The position numbers and the translations under genes were made by a program. Below, in pieces: positions 52,848 through 61,419 of a DNA stretch of 64,000 nucleotides; positions within the stretch are counted from its first letter, which is position 1; every line of letters starts with the position of its first letter. The notes under the pieces were generated by a model, which was not told the origin of the DNA, did no database searches, and saw only the letters and a program-made list of their open reading frames with translations. Origin of the DNA: Acherontichlamydia pituitae (lineage in GTDB: Bacteria; Chlamydiota; Chlamydiia; Chlamydiales; Rhabdochlamydiaceae); contig JAHCAX010000004.1 in NCBI GenBank assembly GCA_019634675.1, positions 62,001-126,000 of the forward strand. Direction: 5' to 3'.

Positions 52848-55269
52848 AAGAGGTATTGTATTCCCCATAGTAGGTCAGCGAGCCGTAAGGATAGGCTTCA
52901 TTAACAGGCTCAAATTGCGTTGATAGTTCGACTGCGGCCAGGTTCTGCGAATTGCTCATTGTTTCTACAGTAAAAGATCCAGGTGAGCCGACAAGGAAAG
53001 TATTCATCTTTCCTACATCAAAAGGGGTCTTGTTCACATAGCTCACTCCTTCTTCAAAGATCACTTTCCAAGAAGAAAATGCGAGGATCTCATAAAGGCG
53101 CAAACCGATCTCTGAGCGCAGCATTGAGGAATAATGAGATTTTTGACCCGCATTAAATGGCCCGTTGCCTTTTTCTTTGTACCTATTTTGCCAAGCATTG
53201 ACCCAATCAAACATTGCAAATGGACTGATGAGATAACCGGAATATTGCGTAGATCGTTCAAGCCAATTGGTTGGAACCGCATACTCGTAACCCGATTCGA
53301 TATGAGGAGAAAGCTGCCAGCCCTTAGGATGGGAAGACGCGTGAAATTCCCATCCGTTCAGGTTCATGTTGCGTCTCTGATCGATCTGAAACGCCCCTCC
53401 CCATAAGGCGCCATCAAAATAGAAATGTTGGCTGGACCATGACGTGTAAGCAAAAAGGTACTCTTGGTTGATATGGCTATGGCCTGCATGGCGCCGCTCG
53501 CGGATATAAGTTAACGTGTAGGCAAGACCGCCTCCTGCCCGCCAATGCTCGTTTGCCCAATGATCGAGACCTAAGATAAAGCCTCCAGCATACGGATCAA
53601 AACCAACTGTCTGGTGCTGAGCTTTCTGAGAAGCTAAAAAACCGATCGCCTCAAACCATAACGAAAAGGGACGCTCTGGACCAGACGAAGCATACAGAGA
53701 AGGATTATCTGCGGATGGATCAATCTCAGCCAGGATAGCATCGTCAGAAAAATCTTCTTCATCAGGACGAGCGAAATATAACTCATTATCGTTTGAAGCA
53801 AATAATGAATTCTCCCACTTTGAATCATCAAAAACCACGGAATCATCTTTACTCTCTTCGTTCCAAGCCATGTGCTCATGCCGAGGCGCTAAGGTCCGCT
53901 TTCTAAAGTGGCGATTATGGCGCATTTGCGATGAGAAGACTTGGTTCAGAACGAAAACGTTATTGTCTGCCATGAACAGGGAAAGAGCATTCCGCGTGGG
54001 AGCTGCAATTTCAAGAGCTTGTTTGTAGGTGCCATTCAGCAAGGCAGGGATAAAATAGAAAGAGTCTTGAGGAGCGTACTGATTGATATAGTTGGCAAAA
54101 GCAAGATTGTTTCCATGAAGCCCCTTAGTGGGAAGTCGAAAAGGCGAAGACATGAATGCAACGCTATAAATAAAACTGCCTGGCGCTGTCGGCAGGTTGA
54201 GAATGGGATTGCTAGCGGTATTGGTGCGGGGATCGACAAAAGCGGCATAAGCTTGAGTTCCAGTTGTTCCTCCAATAAGCCCCTGTCCAAAATCATTGAT
54301 GGCAACGCCGTAGATTTGACTTCCGGCAGCTGTTGGCAAATTCAGAATTTGAGCACCTGCCGTATTTGTGCTGATATCGACAAAAGCAGCATAAGCAGAA
54401 GTCCCATTGCTGCCTCCAACAATTGCTTGGCCAAATTCATTGATCGCTACGCCATTGCCAGGAACAAAATTATCGCTACTGCCAATATGGCTGCCTGCGG
54501 CTGTAGGCAGATTAAGGACCGGGGATCCAGCTGCATTCGTGGCAATATCGACAAATGCTGCATAGGCGATATTTCCGTTTTGACCTCCGATAATCGTCTG
54601 GTCGGAATTATTGATGGCAACAGCATAAACATGGCTGCCGCTTACTGAAGGAAGATTCGAGATCAAGGAACCAACGGTATTTGTTTGAGGATCTGCAAAT
54701 GCCGTAAATACTGGAAATGCGTTTGTAGTCAAAATGGCATGGCCTGCGTCATTGATTGCAACTCCTTGCGTACTAGCTCCTGAAGCAGAAGAAAAAGTAA
54801 GCGGAGGCCCTGCAGAGTTTGTATCAAAATTGATAAAGGCAGCGTAGTTAGCGGGGGTTTGAAAACCTCCAACAATGCCTTGGCCTAGATCGTTAATTTG
54901 CACGGAATTAATAAAATGATTATTTCCTATTGGAGCAAGGTTCGTTACAATTGGCCCTACTGTGTTTGTGCTTTGGTTAACAAATGCTGCATAAGGCGTC
55001 GTAGTTGGAAAAGTGCTGACACCCCCAATACATCCCAGTCCGACATGGTTCAAGGCTACGCTTTTAATTTTCGTTCCCGCTTGAGTAGGAAGGTTGGCAA
55101 TAGGCGGGCCTGCTGTATTCGTCAACGGGTCGACAAAAGCAGCGTAAGCTGCAGTGCCATCAACGCCTCCGATTAGCGCAACAGGTTGTTCCGCTTCGGC
55201 AGCTTCGCAGATCAAAAATAAGACAGCGGCGCATAGGCTCGTACTATAGATTTTTCTAAACGCGCTCAT
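52804..55269 (-). CDS. Autotransporter with repeated GG-rich passenger, paralogue 2
   Basis: An 821-residue protein organised like the one at 10444: signal peptide (to about residue 26), about eight passenger repeats of roughly 43 residues with the pattern GVAINDFGQxxIGGxxGTxAYAAFVDxxTNTA followed by PILNLPTAAGS, an acidic linker (about 470-540) and a C-terminal barrel ending in LEIAWDF. The barrels of the two paralogues are very similar (GFDPYAGGFILGLDH, YLFAYTSWSSQHFYFDGALW) while the passengers diverge. Repeats here are more regular than in paralogue 1. AGGAAAG precedes the ATG. Surface-exposed, function unknown. Confidence 0.87.
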   Translation of the reverse strand: MSAFRKIYSTSLCAAVLFLICEAAEAEQPVALIGGVDGTAAYAAFVDPLTNTAGPPIANLPTQAGTKIKSVALNHVGLGCIGGVSTFPTTTPYAAFVNQSTNTVGPIVTNLAPIGNNHFINSVQINDLGQGIVGGFQTPANYAAFINFDTNSAGPPLTFSSASGASTQGVAINDAGHAILTTNAFPVFTAFADPQTNTVGSLISNLPSVSGSHVYAVAINNSDQTIIGGQNGNIAYAAFVDIATNAAGSPVLNLPTAAGSHIGSSDNFVPGNGVAINEFGQAIVGGSNGTSAYAAFVDISTNTAGAQILNLPTAAGSQIYGVAINDFGQGLIGGTTGTQAYAAFVDPRTNTASNPILNLPTAPGSFIYSVAFMSSPFRLPTKGLHGNNLAFANYINQYAPQDSFYFIPALLNGTYKQALEIAAPTRNALSLFMADNNVFVLNQVFSSQMRHNRHFRKRTLAPRHEHMAWNEESKDDSVVFDDSKWENSLFASNDNELYFARPDEEDFSDDAILAEIDPSADNPSLYASSGPERPFSLWFEAIGFLASQKAQHQTVGFDPYAGGFILGLDHWANEHWRAGGGLAYTLTYIRERRHAGHSHINQEYLFAYTSWSSQHFYFDGALWGGAFQIDQRRNMNLNGWEFHASSHPKGWQLSPHIESGYEYAVPTNWLERSTQYSGYLISPFAMFDWVNAWQNRYKEKGNGPFNAGQKSHYSSMLRSEIGLRLYEILAFSSWKVIFEEGVSYVNKTPFDVGKMNTFLVGSPGSFTVETMSNSQNLAAVELSTQFEPVNEAYPYGSLTYYGEYNTSFISHQLQLEIAWDF

Positions 55270-55327
55270 TTCTTTCCTAAGAATAGACTATGTTTGATCG
55301 CCTACCATACCAAAAATAGATTATTTT

Positions 55328-55945
55328 TTAAGGAAATGTCGTCGGATCGTCAAAAAGGAGCTCTTGAAGCACATAAGGGACGACGACTTTGGGAACAGGT
55401 GCAGGGAACGTCATGACCCAGACCAGATCGAAGCGATTGGGATGGATCGGCACAATTCCAGGATGGGGAATGTACCCGAAAGCAGTAATCAGTTTGGCCA
55501 TAAAAGTATGGTGCCAGCAGATCACCACATTTTTCCCATCGAAAAGAGGTTCATTGAAAATCGCTGCGACCAATTGGTCTTCTTGTCCAGGGGCATAAGG
55601 AGAATGGATCGGAAGGTTTAGCTTCAGGGCTGTCGGGACAAGGGTCTGGATGCAGCGGACAGTGAAATCATCAGAGTGGTGGACCGGTCTAGAACCAAAC
55701 AATCCCACGGGCGGGCCGTAGTTGAAGAGGACCACATTGGTAAGCCCTGCGGAGCCTTGAAAACCCGGCCCGTCGTTCGGTATCGTTAAATAAGAAGAGA
55801 GGGCCTCCGCCCGTTCGACGCCGGCTCCGGTGAGCTCTCCTGTTATCGTGTTCTTTTCTCCATGGCGGACGACGATCACTTGCGCTGGAAGGGCGTAAGC
55901 TGAACCAAGATAGAGCATTGCTAGAACGAGAAGAACTTTTTTCAT
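55328..55945 (-). CDS. Exported histidine-phosphatase-superfamily protein
   Basis: A 205-residue protein with a signal peptide (MKKVLLVLAMLYLGSAYA) followed at once by VIVVRHGEKNTITGELTGAG, the RHG motif with the catalytic His. A second His lies in ICWHHTFMAKLI, the expected partner region. The rest is short for an acid phosphatase. Substrate unknown, location probably periplasm. It starts 12 bases after the stop of the MOMP-like gene and is probably co-transcribed with it. Confidence 0.8.
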   Translation of the reverse strand: MKKVLLVLAMLYLGSAYALPAQVIVVRHGEKNTITGELTGAGVERAEALSSYLTIPNDGPGFQGSAGLTNVVLFNYGPPVGLFGSRPVHHSDDFTVRCIQTLVPTALKLNLPIHSPYAPGQEDQLVAAIFNEPLFDGKNVVICWHHTFMAKLITAFGYIPHPGIVPIHPNRFDLVWVMTFPAPVPKVVVPYVLQELLFDDPTTFP

Positions 55946-55957
55946 GGGATCTATCCT

Positions 55958-56983
55958 TTAAAAATCGAAACGGCTTGAGAATGTCACACCTTGAGTGGAA
56001 AGGGTCCGGTTGTTGGAAACAAGGTCGAAATGATCTTTTTTAAACTGGAACTGGCTGAAAAAAATGTGGTACTCCCAATCCGCCTTGAACGTGAGCGCAT
56101 AGCGCTCTTTCTTGAAAAGGGCCTTCCACTGGAGCCCTGCAGAAACGTCTCCGATCCAACGGAAGCGATTGAGGTGCTGGTGGTTCAAATAGCGCGTCGT
56201 GTTCAGATAGGTCTCTTTCTGCCGGATCTTGAAAAAACCGTAAAGGCCCGATATGGCAGCTTCTGCGTTGATGCTGAACCCATGACCGATGATGATCCTA
56301 GGATCGACGCCTAAGCGCGGCCCAATCCCCCAATAGTTGTTCTTCATCTCGATGAAATCAGAGCCATTGAGCGAAACTCCTGGCTGAAGGATGCCGATCA
56401 AAAAGATCCCGCCTTGATAGACAATGCGCCCTCCCTGCTTGATCCAGGCGGAGCGCAGTCCCATCAACGGATTGAGCTCAAGCCAATGCCAGGGCTTGAA
56501 ACATCTTTGGAATTGCAGATCGATCATGTTGATCGTGAACTTCCACTTGAGATCCAATTCGAAGACATAGTCGCCAGCCATAATCCCGTCAGCTAATGAC
56601 CAGATCGGAAACATCCCAAGAAATGCGCTATCGTGCGATGAGCGGTGCTGAGAGACTCTTGAAGTGTAGTGGGTCCAGCTTGCCTCCACAGACCAATGGT
56701 TGGAAGAAAAGAGATAGCCCGTGCTGATCCGGTAGCCTAAGTCCCATTCGAAATGGGGCCGTTCGATCGGAGCTTTCGTAAAGTCATCGGTGACGAACAC
56801 ATCAGACTGCTTGTTTGTGGCGACAAGAGCCCTTTCCCAAGGTTTCCAATAGAGAAGATCGGCTTCAATCCAAACATCAAAACCATCTTTTACAGCTGGG
56901 TTGTAAGAATCCCTCAATGAGGCGTGCCCTGACGCATAAAGGGAGCTCATGATAGAAAGGAGGATTAAAGCATTTTTTTTCAT
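55958..56983 (-). CDS. MOMP-like outer-membrane protein (Lpg1974 type)
   Basis: A 341-residue protein with a signal peptide (KKNALILLSIMSSLYASGHA). Mature start FDVWIEADLLYWKPWERALV is typical of the Legionella-type MOMP/Lpg1974 family found in many chlamydia-related bacteria. Later strands (WDLGYRISTGYLFSSNHWSV, NYWGIGPRLGVDPRIIIGHG, FRWIGDVSAGLQWKALF) end in FSSRFDF. Probable general porin or adhesin. No strong ribosome site. It precedes the histidine-phosphatase gene in an apparent operon. Confidence 0.82.
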   Translation of the reverse strand: MKKNALILLSIMSSLYASGHASLRDSYNPAVKDGFDVWIEADLLYWKPWERALVATNKQSDVFVTDDFTKAPIERPHFEWDLGYRISTGYLFSSNHWSVEASWTHYTSRVSQHRSSHDSAFLGMFPIWSLADGIMAGDYVFELDLKWKFTINMIDLQFQRCFKPWHWLELNPLMGLRSAWIKQGGRIVYQGGIFLIGILQPGVSLNGSDFIEMKNNYWGIGPRLGVDPRIIIGHGFSINAEAAISGLYGFFKIRQKETYLNTTRYLNHQHLNRFRWIGDVSAGLQWKALFKKERYALTFKADWEYHIFFSQFQFKKDHFDLVSNNRTLSTQGVTFSSRFDF

Positions 56984-57119
56984 GAAATGAAATTATGAAA
57001 AAAAAGCAATTTTAAGCAAGCCCGTTGGGCTCCATACTAAAATTGACAATTTGATTTTCAACTTCTATATTTGCGAGAAATCAAATGGAAGAACAATCAC
57101 TGTTTGTGAGTATATAAGA

Positions 57120-58583
57120 ATGAAACTTAAGACAATGGAACTGCTGCGGAAACAATGCTACATCGATGGAACATGGCAAGGTGCTCAAAACGGAGCGTCA
57201 TTTCCCATCCACAATCCTAGCACGGGAGAGTTGATTGGAGAAGTTCCTAAAATGGGAACTGAGGAAACACAGCGAGCGATCAAGGCCGCCGCCCTAGCAT
57301 TGCCAGAATGGAAAGCTAGGACCGCGAAGGAACGGAGTCTAATCCTCCGCCGGTGGTACGAGCTCATCATCGAACATATCGACGATTTAGCTGCGATCCT
57401 GACAAGCGAACAGGGAAAACCGTTGACGGAAGCGTTGACAGAGATCCGGTATGGCGCCAGCTTTATCGAGTGGTTTGCGGAAGAGGCTAAAAGAGTTTAC
57501 GGAGACATCATCCCCTCTGCTATCAAAGACCAGCATCTTCTCGTCATCAAACAACCGATCGGCGTCGTCGGCGCCATCACACCGTGGAATTTTCCTAGCG
57601 CCATGATCACACGCAAATGCGGGCCCGCCCTGGCAGCAGGATGCACGATCATCATCAAGCCTGCGGAAGCAACCCCTTTTTCCGCCTTTGCTCTTGCAGA
57701 ACTTGCCTCGAAAGCCGGCTTTCCACCTGGCGTGATTAACATTCTGACAGGCGATCCGGCTGCGATTGGAGCTGAAATGACAAGCAATCCTCTTGTGCGA
57801 AAAATTTCCTTCACAGGGTCTACAAGGGTCGGCAAACTTCTCATGGCCCAAAGCGCTGGGACAGTTAAAAAAGTGTCGCTTGAGCTTGGGGGCAGCGCCC
57901 CTTTTCTCGTTTTTGCCGATGCCGATATCTATAGCGCAGTGGAAGGACTCATCACGTCCAAATTTCGCAATACGGGCCAGGCCTGCGTCTGCGCCGATCG
58001 GATCTTTGTCGAAAACACAATCTACGACACGTTTGCTCAAGCTCTGATCAAAGCAGTCAAAACCTTGAAGATCGGAGATGGGTTCGAAAAGGGGGTTCAG
58101 CAAGGTCCTTTGATCAATACCGCAGCTGTTGAAAAAGTAGAAAGGCATCTGCAAGATGCTGTTTCGAAAGGCGCCGCGATAGCCTGCGGTGGAAAACGAC
58201 ACTCTCTCGGGAAGACCTTCTTTGAGCCCACTGTTGTTGAAAATGTGGACTTATCCATGCACATCATGAGAGAGGAAACATTTGGCCCTGTCGCCCCATT
58301 GATGCGTTTTAACACCGAAGCAGAAGCTGTCCGCATGGCCAACGATACGGACTACGGGCTAGCTTCTTACATCTATAGCCGCGATATTCACCGCATTTGG
58401 CGCGTAGCTGAAGCGTTAGAGTTCGGCATGGTCAGCGTCAACGGCGGTTTTTTTTCCAACGAGGTCGCTCCATTCGGCGGCGTTAAGGAATCGGGCATCG
58501 GCAGAGAGGGATCAAAGTATGGGCTCGATGATTACCTCGAGATCAAGTACATTTGCATGACCGGCCCGCCTATTGCAAAATGA
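57120..58583 (+). CDS. gabD: Succinate-semialdehyde dehydrogenase
   Basis: A 487-residue enzyme very like GabD along its whole length, including EVPKMGTEETQRAI, IGVVGAITPWNFPSAMITRK, FTGSTRVGKLLM, LELGGSAPFLVF, TGQACVCADRIF with the catalytic Cys, and the end SGIGREGSKYGLDDYLEIKY. ATG 57120 is chosen because MKLKTMELLRKQCYIDG lines up with the known GabD N-terminus; the frame is open further upstream and an in-frame ATG also exists at 57135. It oxidises succinate semialdehyde to succinate with NAD(P). It ends 14 bases from the convergent PhnA gene. Confidence 0.93.
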   Translation: MKLKTMELLRKQCYIDGTWQGAQNGASFPIHNPSTGELIGEVPKMGTEETQRAIKAAALALPEWKARTAKERSLILRRWYELIIEHIDDLAAILTSEQGKPLTEALTEIRYGASFIEWFAEEAKRVYGDIIPSAIKDQHLLVIKQPIGVVGAITPWNFPSAMITRKCGPALAAGCTIIIKPAEATPFSAFALAELASKAGFPPGVINILTGDPAAIGAEMTSNPLVRKISFTGSTRVGKLLMAQSAGTVKKVSLELGGSAPFLVFADADIYSAVEGLITSKFRNTGQACVCADRIFVENTIYDTFAQALIKAVKTLKIGDGFEKGVQQGPLINTAAVEKVERHLQDAVSKGAAIACGGKRHSLGKTFFEPTVVENVDLSMHIMREETFGPVAPLMRFNTEAEAVRMANDTDYGLASYIYSRDIHRIWRVAEALEFGMVSVNGGFFSNEVAPFGGVKESGIGREGSKYGLDDYLEIKYICMTGPPIAK

Positions 58584-58597
58584 ACTTAAGAGCGCTT

Positions 58598-58810
58598 TTA
58601 GGACTTTTTCAAAAAACAGGTCTTGAGAACAATGGTGGACTTTCCTTCGCGGCATTCCACCTCTTCTTCATTATCGGTCAAATGGATGTTCTTGAACTTT
58701 GTTCCCCGTTTTAAGGTCATAGAAGAACCTTTTACCTTTAAATCTTTAATTACTTGGACGGAATCTCCTTCGTTGAGAGGATTTCCGTTGCAATCCTTTA
58801 CGCTCATCAT
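58598..58810 (-). CDS. PhnA/YjdM C-terminal domain protein, zinc ribbon absent
   Basis: A 70-residue protein that equals only the second half of YjdM/PhnA proteins: VKDCNGNPLNEGDSVQVIKD, LKVKGSSMTLKRGTKFKNI and LKTCFLKKS. The usual N-terminal zinc ribbon (about 35 residues) is missing and no such sequence precedes the ATG, so this is a natural short form or a truncated gene. The domain is SH3/KOW-like; the biological role is not established. Start may be either of two adjacent ATGs. Confidence 0.85.
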   Translation of the reverse strand: MMSVKDCNGNPLNEGDSVQVIKDLKVKGSSMTLKRGTKFKNIHLTDNEEEVECREGKSTIVLKTCFLKKS

Positions 58811-58840
58811 TGCCTGCCAATGCCAGGAGGTTCTCCCAGC

Positions 58841-59635
58841 TTATTTGTTTCTAGTCCACTGAATTCCGAATTCGTTCTTCAAAAGAAGAGAAATATCATC
58901 TTCTTGGACCATGGATAGATGATGCTCTGATGAAGTCCTTCGGGTCAATGCATTTCCAACGAGTTCAATCCTTTCATCGCCATGCGCAATCATGCAGATC
59001 CTTTTTTTAAAGAAGACAGACCTTTCGCTCGTCTGGTGAAAATGATTGCGCTCTTCAAAATCAGCTACAGTTTTAGGCTCCCTTGTAAAAACATACCAAG
59101 AGGTCCATTCCTTTCCCTCCATCTCTTGGATAATATATTCGCCGTCTCGATGAACAGCTCGAAAAGTTCGATGACCTTGTTCTTGCGCCTGCGTGTCGTC
59201 TAACAATAGCGGATAGATAAAACCATTGCCATATCCCACATCGACCAGCCACAAGCCTTCAAGCTTGACTGCCAAGACCATATGCTGGCTTGCCGGGGCC
59301 TCCAACTGTTGATGATCGTACAGACGTGCGCTGTAAAGGGATACCTCGAAACCAACTTCTTGAAGCACATGAAAGAAAAAGCCGTTCAGCTCGTAGCAAT
59401 ATCCTCCGCGGCGCCTGGCTACGATCTTATCGTAGAGGTCCGGCAAGGAAAGTGAAAATCTCTTACCCAAAAAGATGTCCAATGTTTCAAAGGGGATTTT
59501 TGCGATAAATGCTGCGTGCAGAAGCTTTAATGTCTGTTGATTGATGGCAATGCGATCAGAAAATTCGATCCTTTGCAAAAATGCGGATATTTCAGTTTCT
59601 GAAATCTGCGATAAATTCTTCTTTCTCTCATCCAT
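58841..59635 (-). CDS. nat: Arylamine N-acetyltransferase
   Basis: A 264-residue enzyme from the ATG at 59635; a longer frame from 59698 is possible but neither start has a strong ribosome site. The catalytic triad is intact: Cys80 (ARRRGGYCYELNG), His118 (PASQHMVLAV) and Asp132 (LVDVGYGNG). IPFETLDIFLG and the C-terminal domain are also typical. It transfers acetyl from acetyl-CoA to arylamines or hydrazines. Convergence of this with the hydroxylases and phosphotransferase elsewhere in the window suggests wide handling of xenobiotics. Confidence 0.93.
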   Translation of the reverse strand: MDERKKNLSQISETEISAFLQRIEFSDRIAINQQTLKLLHAAFIAKIPFETLDIFLGKRFSLSLPDLYDKIVARRRGGYCYELNGFFFHVLQEVGFEVSLYSARLYDHQQLEAPASQHMVLAVKLEGLWLVDVGYGNGFIYPLLLDDTQAQEQGHRTFRAVHRDGEYIIQEMEGKEWTSWYVFTREPKTVADFEERNHFHQTSERSVFFKKRICMIAHGDERIELVGNALTRRTSSEHHLSMVQEDDISLLLKNEFGIQWTRNK

Positions 59636-59725
59636 ATTGAACTGCTTATCTGAGCTGCTAAAATGGACATGGTAGAAAGAACATTGAATTTTTCCCACCA
59701 GAACTTTTACACGTCCGCACTTGCG

Positions 59726-60130
59726 CTAGCATCCCATTCCGATCATCAGAAGGACAGGTATCAAATGGTCGGTCTTCAAGGTATAAGTCTTATTGGGGAC
59801 GACATCGACCCAGTTGGTATGCAGGTCAGGGTCTCCCTGGCCATTCGACCAGACAAGCACCCGGAAGCTTTCAGCCTTATCGGGAACAGTTAATTTGACC
59901 TTTCCCAAATCGTTGACCACTTGGACGGTCTTGGGATCCAATTTCTGCCCATGCATCGTTGCCTGATTGGCAGCATCGACTTCTTTGGCAGAAGCTGCCC
60001 ACTGGATAGCAAGCTTCGATTTTTCATTGATGTTCGGATAAGGAGACTGGTTGTCCAGATAAATGACGTCGGCAAATCCTGTTGTGGCAATGGCCAACAG
60101 CGAGAAAATAAGTAGCGAGATCTTTTTCAT
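59726..60130 (-). CDS. Small exported protein, partner of the acetamidase gene
   Basis: A 134-residue protein with a signal peptide (KKISLLIFSLLAIATTGFA) and a strand-rich mature part without a family I can name; it ends in a hydrophobic tail (LIPVLLMIGMGC). GGTGGA lies before the ATG. It follows the acetamidase gene by 13 bases on the same strand, so the two are probably co-expressed and may work together in the periplasm. Confidence 0.65.
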   Translation of the reverse strand: MKKISLLIFSLLAIATTGFADVIYLDNQSPYPNINEKSKLAIQWAASAKEVDAANQATMHGQKLDPKTVQVVNDLGKVKLTVPDKAESFRVLVWSNGQGDPDLHTNWVDVVPNKTYTLKTDHLIPVLLMIGMGC

Positions 60131-60143
60131 ATTCCACCGGTTG

Positions 60144-61346
60144 TTATTCGATTGTTATCCCTTCTTGAGGCGTGCATACAGGAGCATCATTGAGCTGAGG
60201 AGCTTTTAGCGGGAAAATCCCCTCAGCGCAAAGGGTGGACATTTTACCGACCCCTTTGAAAGGCAATTTGGGAATGTGCACTGTGACATTTTTGATGACA
60301 TTGACTGCCTCTGCAATCTCAAAGTCTCCGACCATGCTCAAGAACTGATAGCTCTCCTCGGGAGAAAGCCCTTGCGTGCGGACAAGGAAGTCGATCGCAT
60401 TTTTAGAAGCTAGCTTCATTGCCTCGAAAAGGTCTGTATTCAAACCCACGATCATCCAGTGCGTTGCATTTTCAATGATCGGCCAGGTAAATACGTTTCC
60501 TCCCTTTCTTTTCGTAACGTCAGCGACCCCTTCAGCCCTCAGGTCTTTTCTGACGATAAACTGCAAAGTGATCCCTTCATACGCAGTCTCCAGAGCGGTG
60601 ACATCAATCTCGCCGTTGCTCTGCATAGCGTGCGAATCCCCTGTCCAGACAAGACCCCCTTTCTGAAAGACGGGGACAAATAAGATCGAACCTGCTTGCA
60701 GCTCAGGCTGGTCCAAGTTGCCGGCAAAAGGTCCTGGCGGAACGGAATTGAACTCTCCTGCCACAGGCTGGCACATGTCTGCCTGAATATTGACAGGCCA
60801 AGCTTTCGGCCAGTCAAGAGGTGGAGCTACAGCAATGATCCCTGGAAAGGGCTTCAGCTGCAGGCAGACCCCTTTTACGAACTCGGTCGTGTTGTTCTTT
60901 TTGTCGAACTTGAAGTACTTGATCCTCGGTTTAGTAAATTCGGTAAGGATCCCTTGCGTAGGGCTTAAGAAATTATAGCCCCAGTCGCTTAGTTTGATAT
61001 CGATGACCCGAATCTCCAGCACGTCGCCAGGTTCAGCGCCTTCCACATAAACAGGGCCTGTCAGGGTGTGCATGCCGCGTCTTTTCTGGATATCATGCGC
61101 CGCATAGAACTTTGCCACATCTGCAGGAGTCGTTTTATTGAAGACCATTTCATGCAGACAGCTATTCCATGTTTCCAATGAGACCATGTCGCCTGATCGG
61201 ACTTTAACGACGGGCGGTTTATTGAGAGTAAACAGGCCCAGCGTCGTCGTATCTTTTGTTGCAGGGACCCGGTATGTCTCTCCCATGAGGGAAGATGCAA
61301 TCAACAGGGCGGCAAATAATGAGAAGATGCGTGCTTTTTTCAGCAT
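60144..61346 (-). CDS. Exported acetamidase/formamidase family protein
   Basis: A 400-residue protein with a signal peptide (ARIFSLFAALLIASSLMG), unusual for this normally cytoplasmic family. Core features: VKVRSGDMVSLETWNSCLHE, GPVYVEGAEPGDVLEIRVID, GLVWTGDSHAMQSNGEIDVT and ALETAYEGITLQFIV, all FmdA/AmdA blocks. The family hydrolyses formamide or acetamide to the acid plus ammonia. ATG 61346 is chosen for its AGGAG. Followed after 13 bases by a small exported protein. Confidence 0.88.
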   Translation of the reverse strand: MLKKARIFSLFAALLIASSLMGETYRVPATKDTTTLGLFTLNKPPVVKVRSGDMVSLETWNSCLHEMVFNKTTPADVAKFYAAHDIQKRRGMHTLTGPVYVEGAEPGDVLEIRVIDIKLSDWGYNFLSPTQGILTEFTKPRIKYFKFDKKNNTTEFVKGVCLQLKPFPGIIAVAPPLDWPKAWPVNIQADMCQPVAGEFNSVPPGPFAGNLDQPELQAGSILFVPVFQKGGLVWTGDSHAMQSNGEIDVTALETAYEGITLQFIVRKDLRAEGVADVTKRKGGNVFTWPIIENATHWMIVGLNTDLFEAMKLASKNAIDFLVRTQGLSPEESYQFLSMVGDFEIAEAVNVIKNVTVHIPKLPFKGVGKMSTLCAEGIFPLKAPQLNDAPVCTPQEGITIE

Positions 61347-61419
61347 TTCCACTCCTAATTCAAATAAAATTTACATGTAATGGTTACAGTAAAGAAGCGC
61401 AAGAAAAATCATCATTTTT

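Noticed and set aside
53000..55269. Regular DNA repeats in the autotransporter as a CRISPR or satellite array
   Set aside because: They are in frame, encode a protein repeat of about 43 residues and differ mostly at synonymous-type positions.
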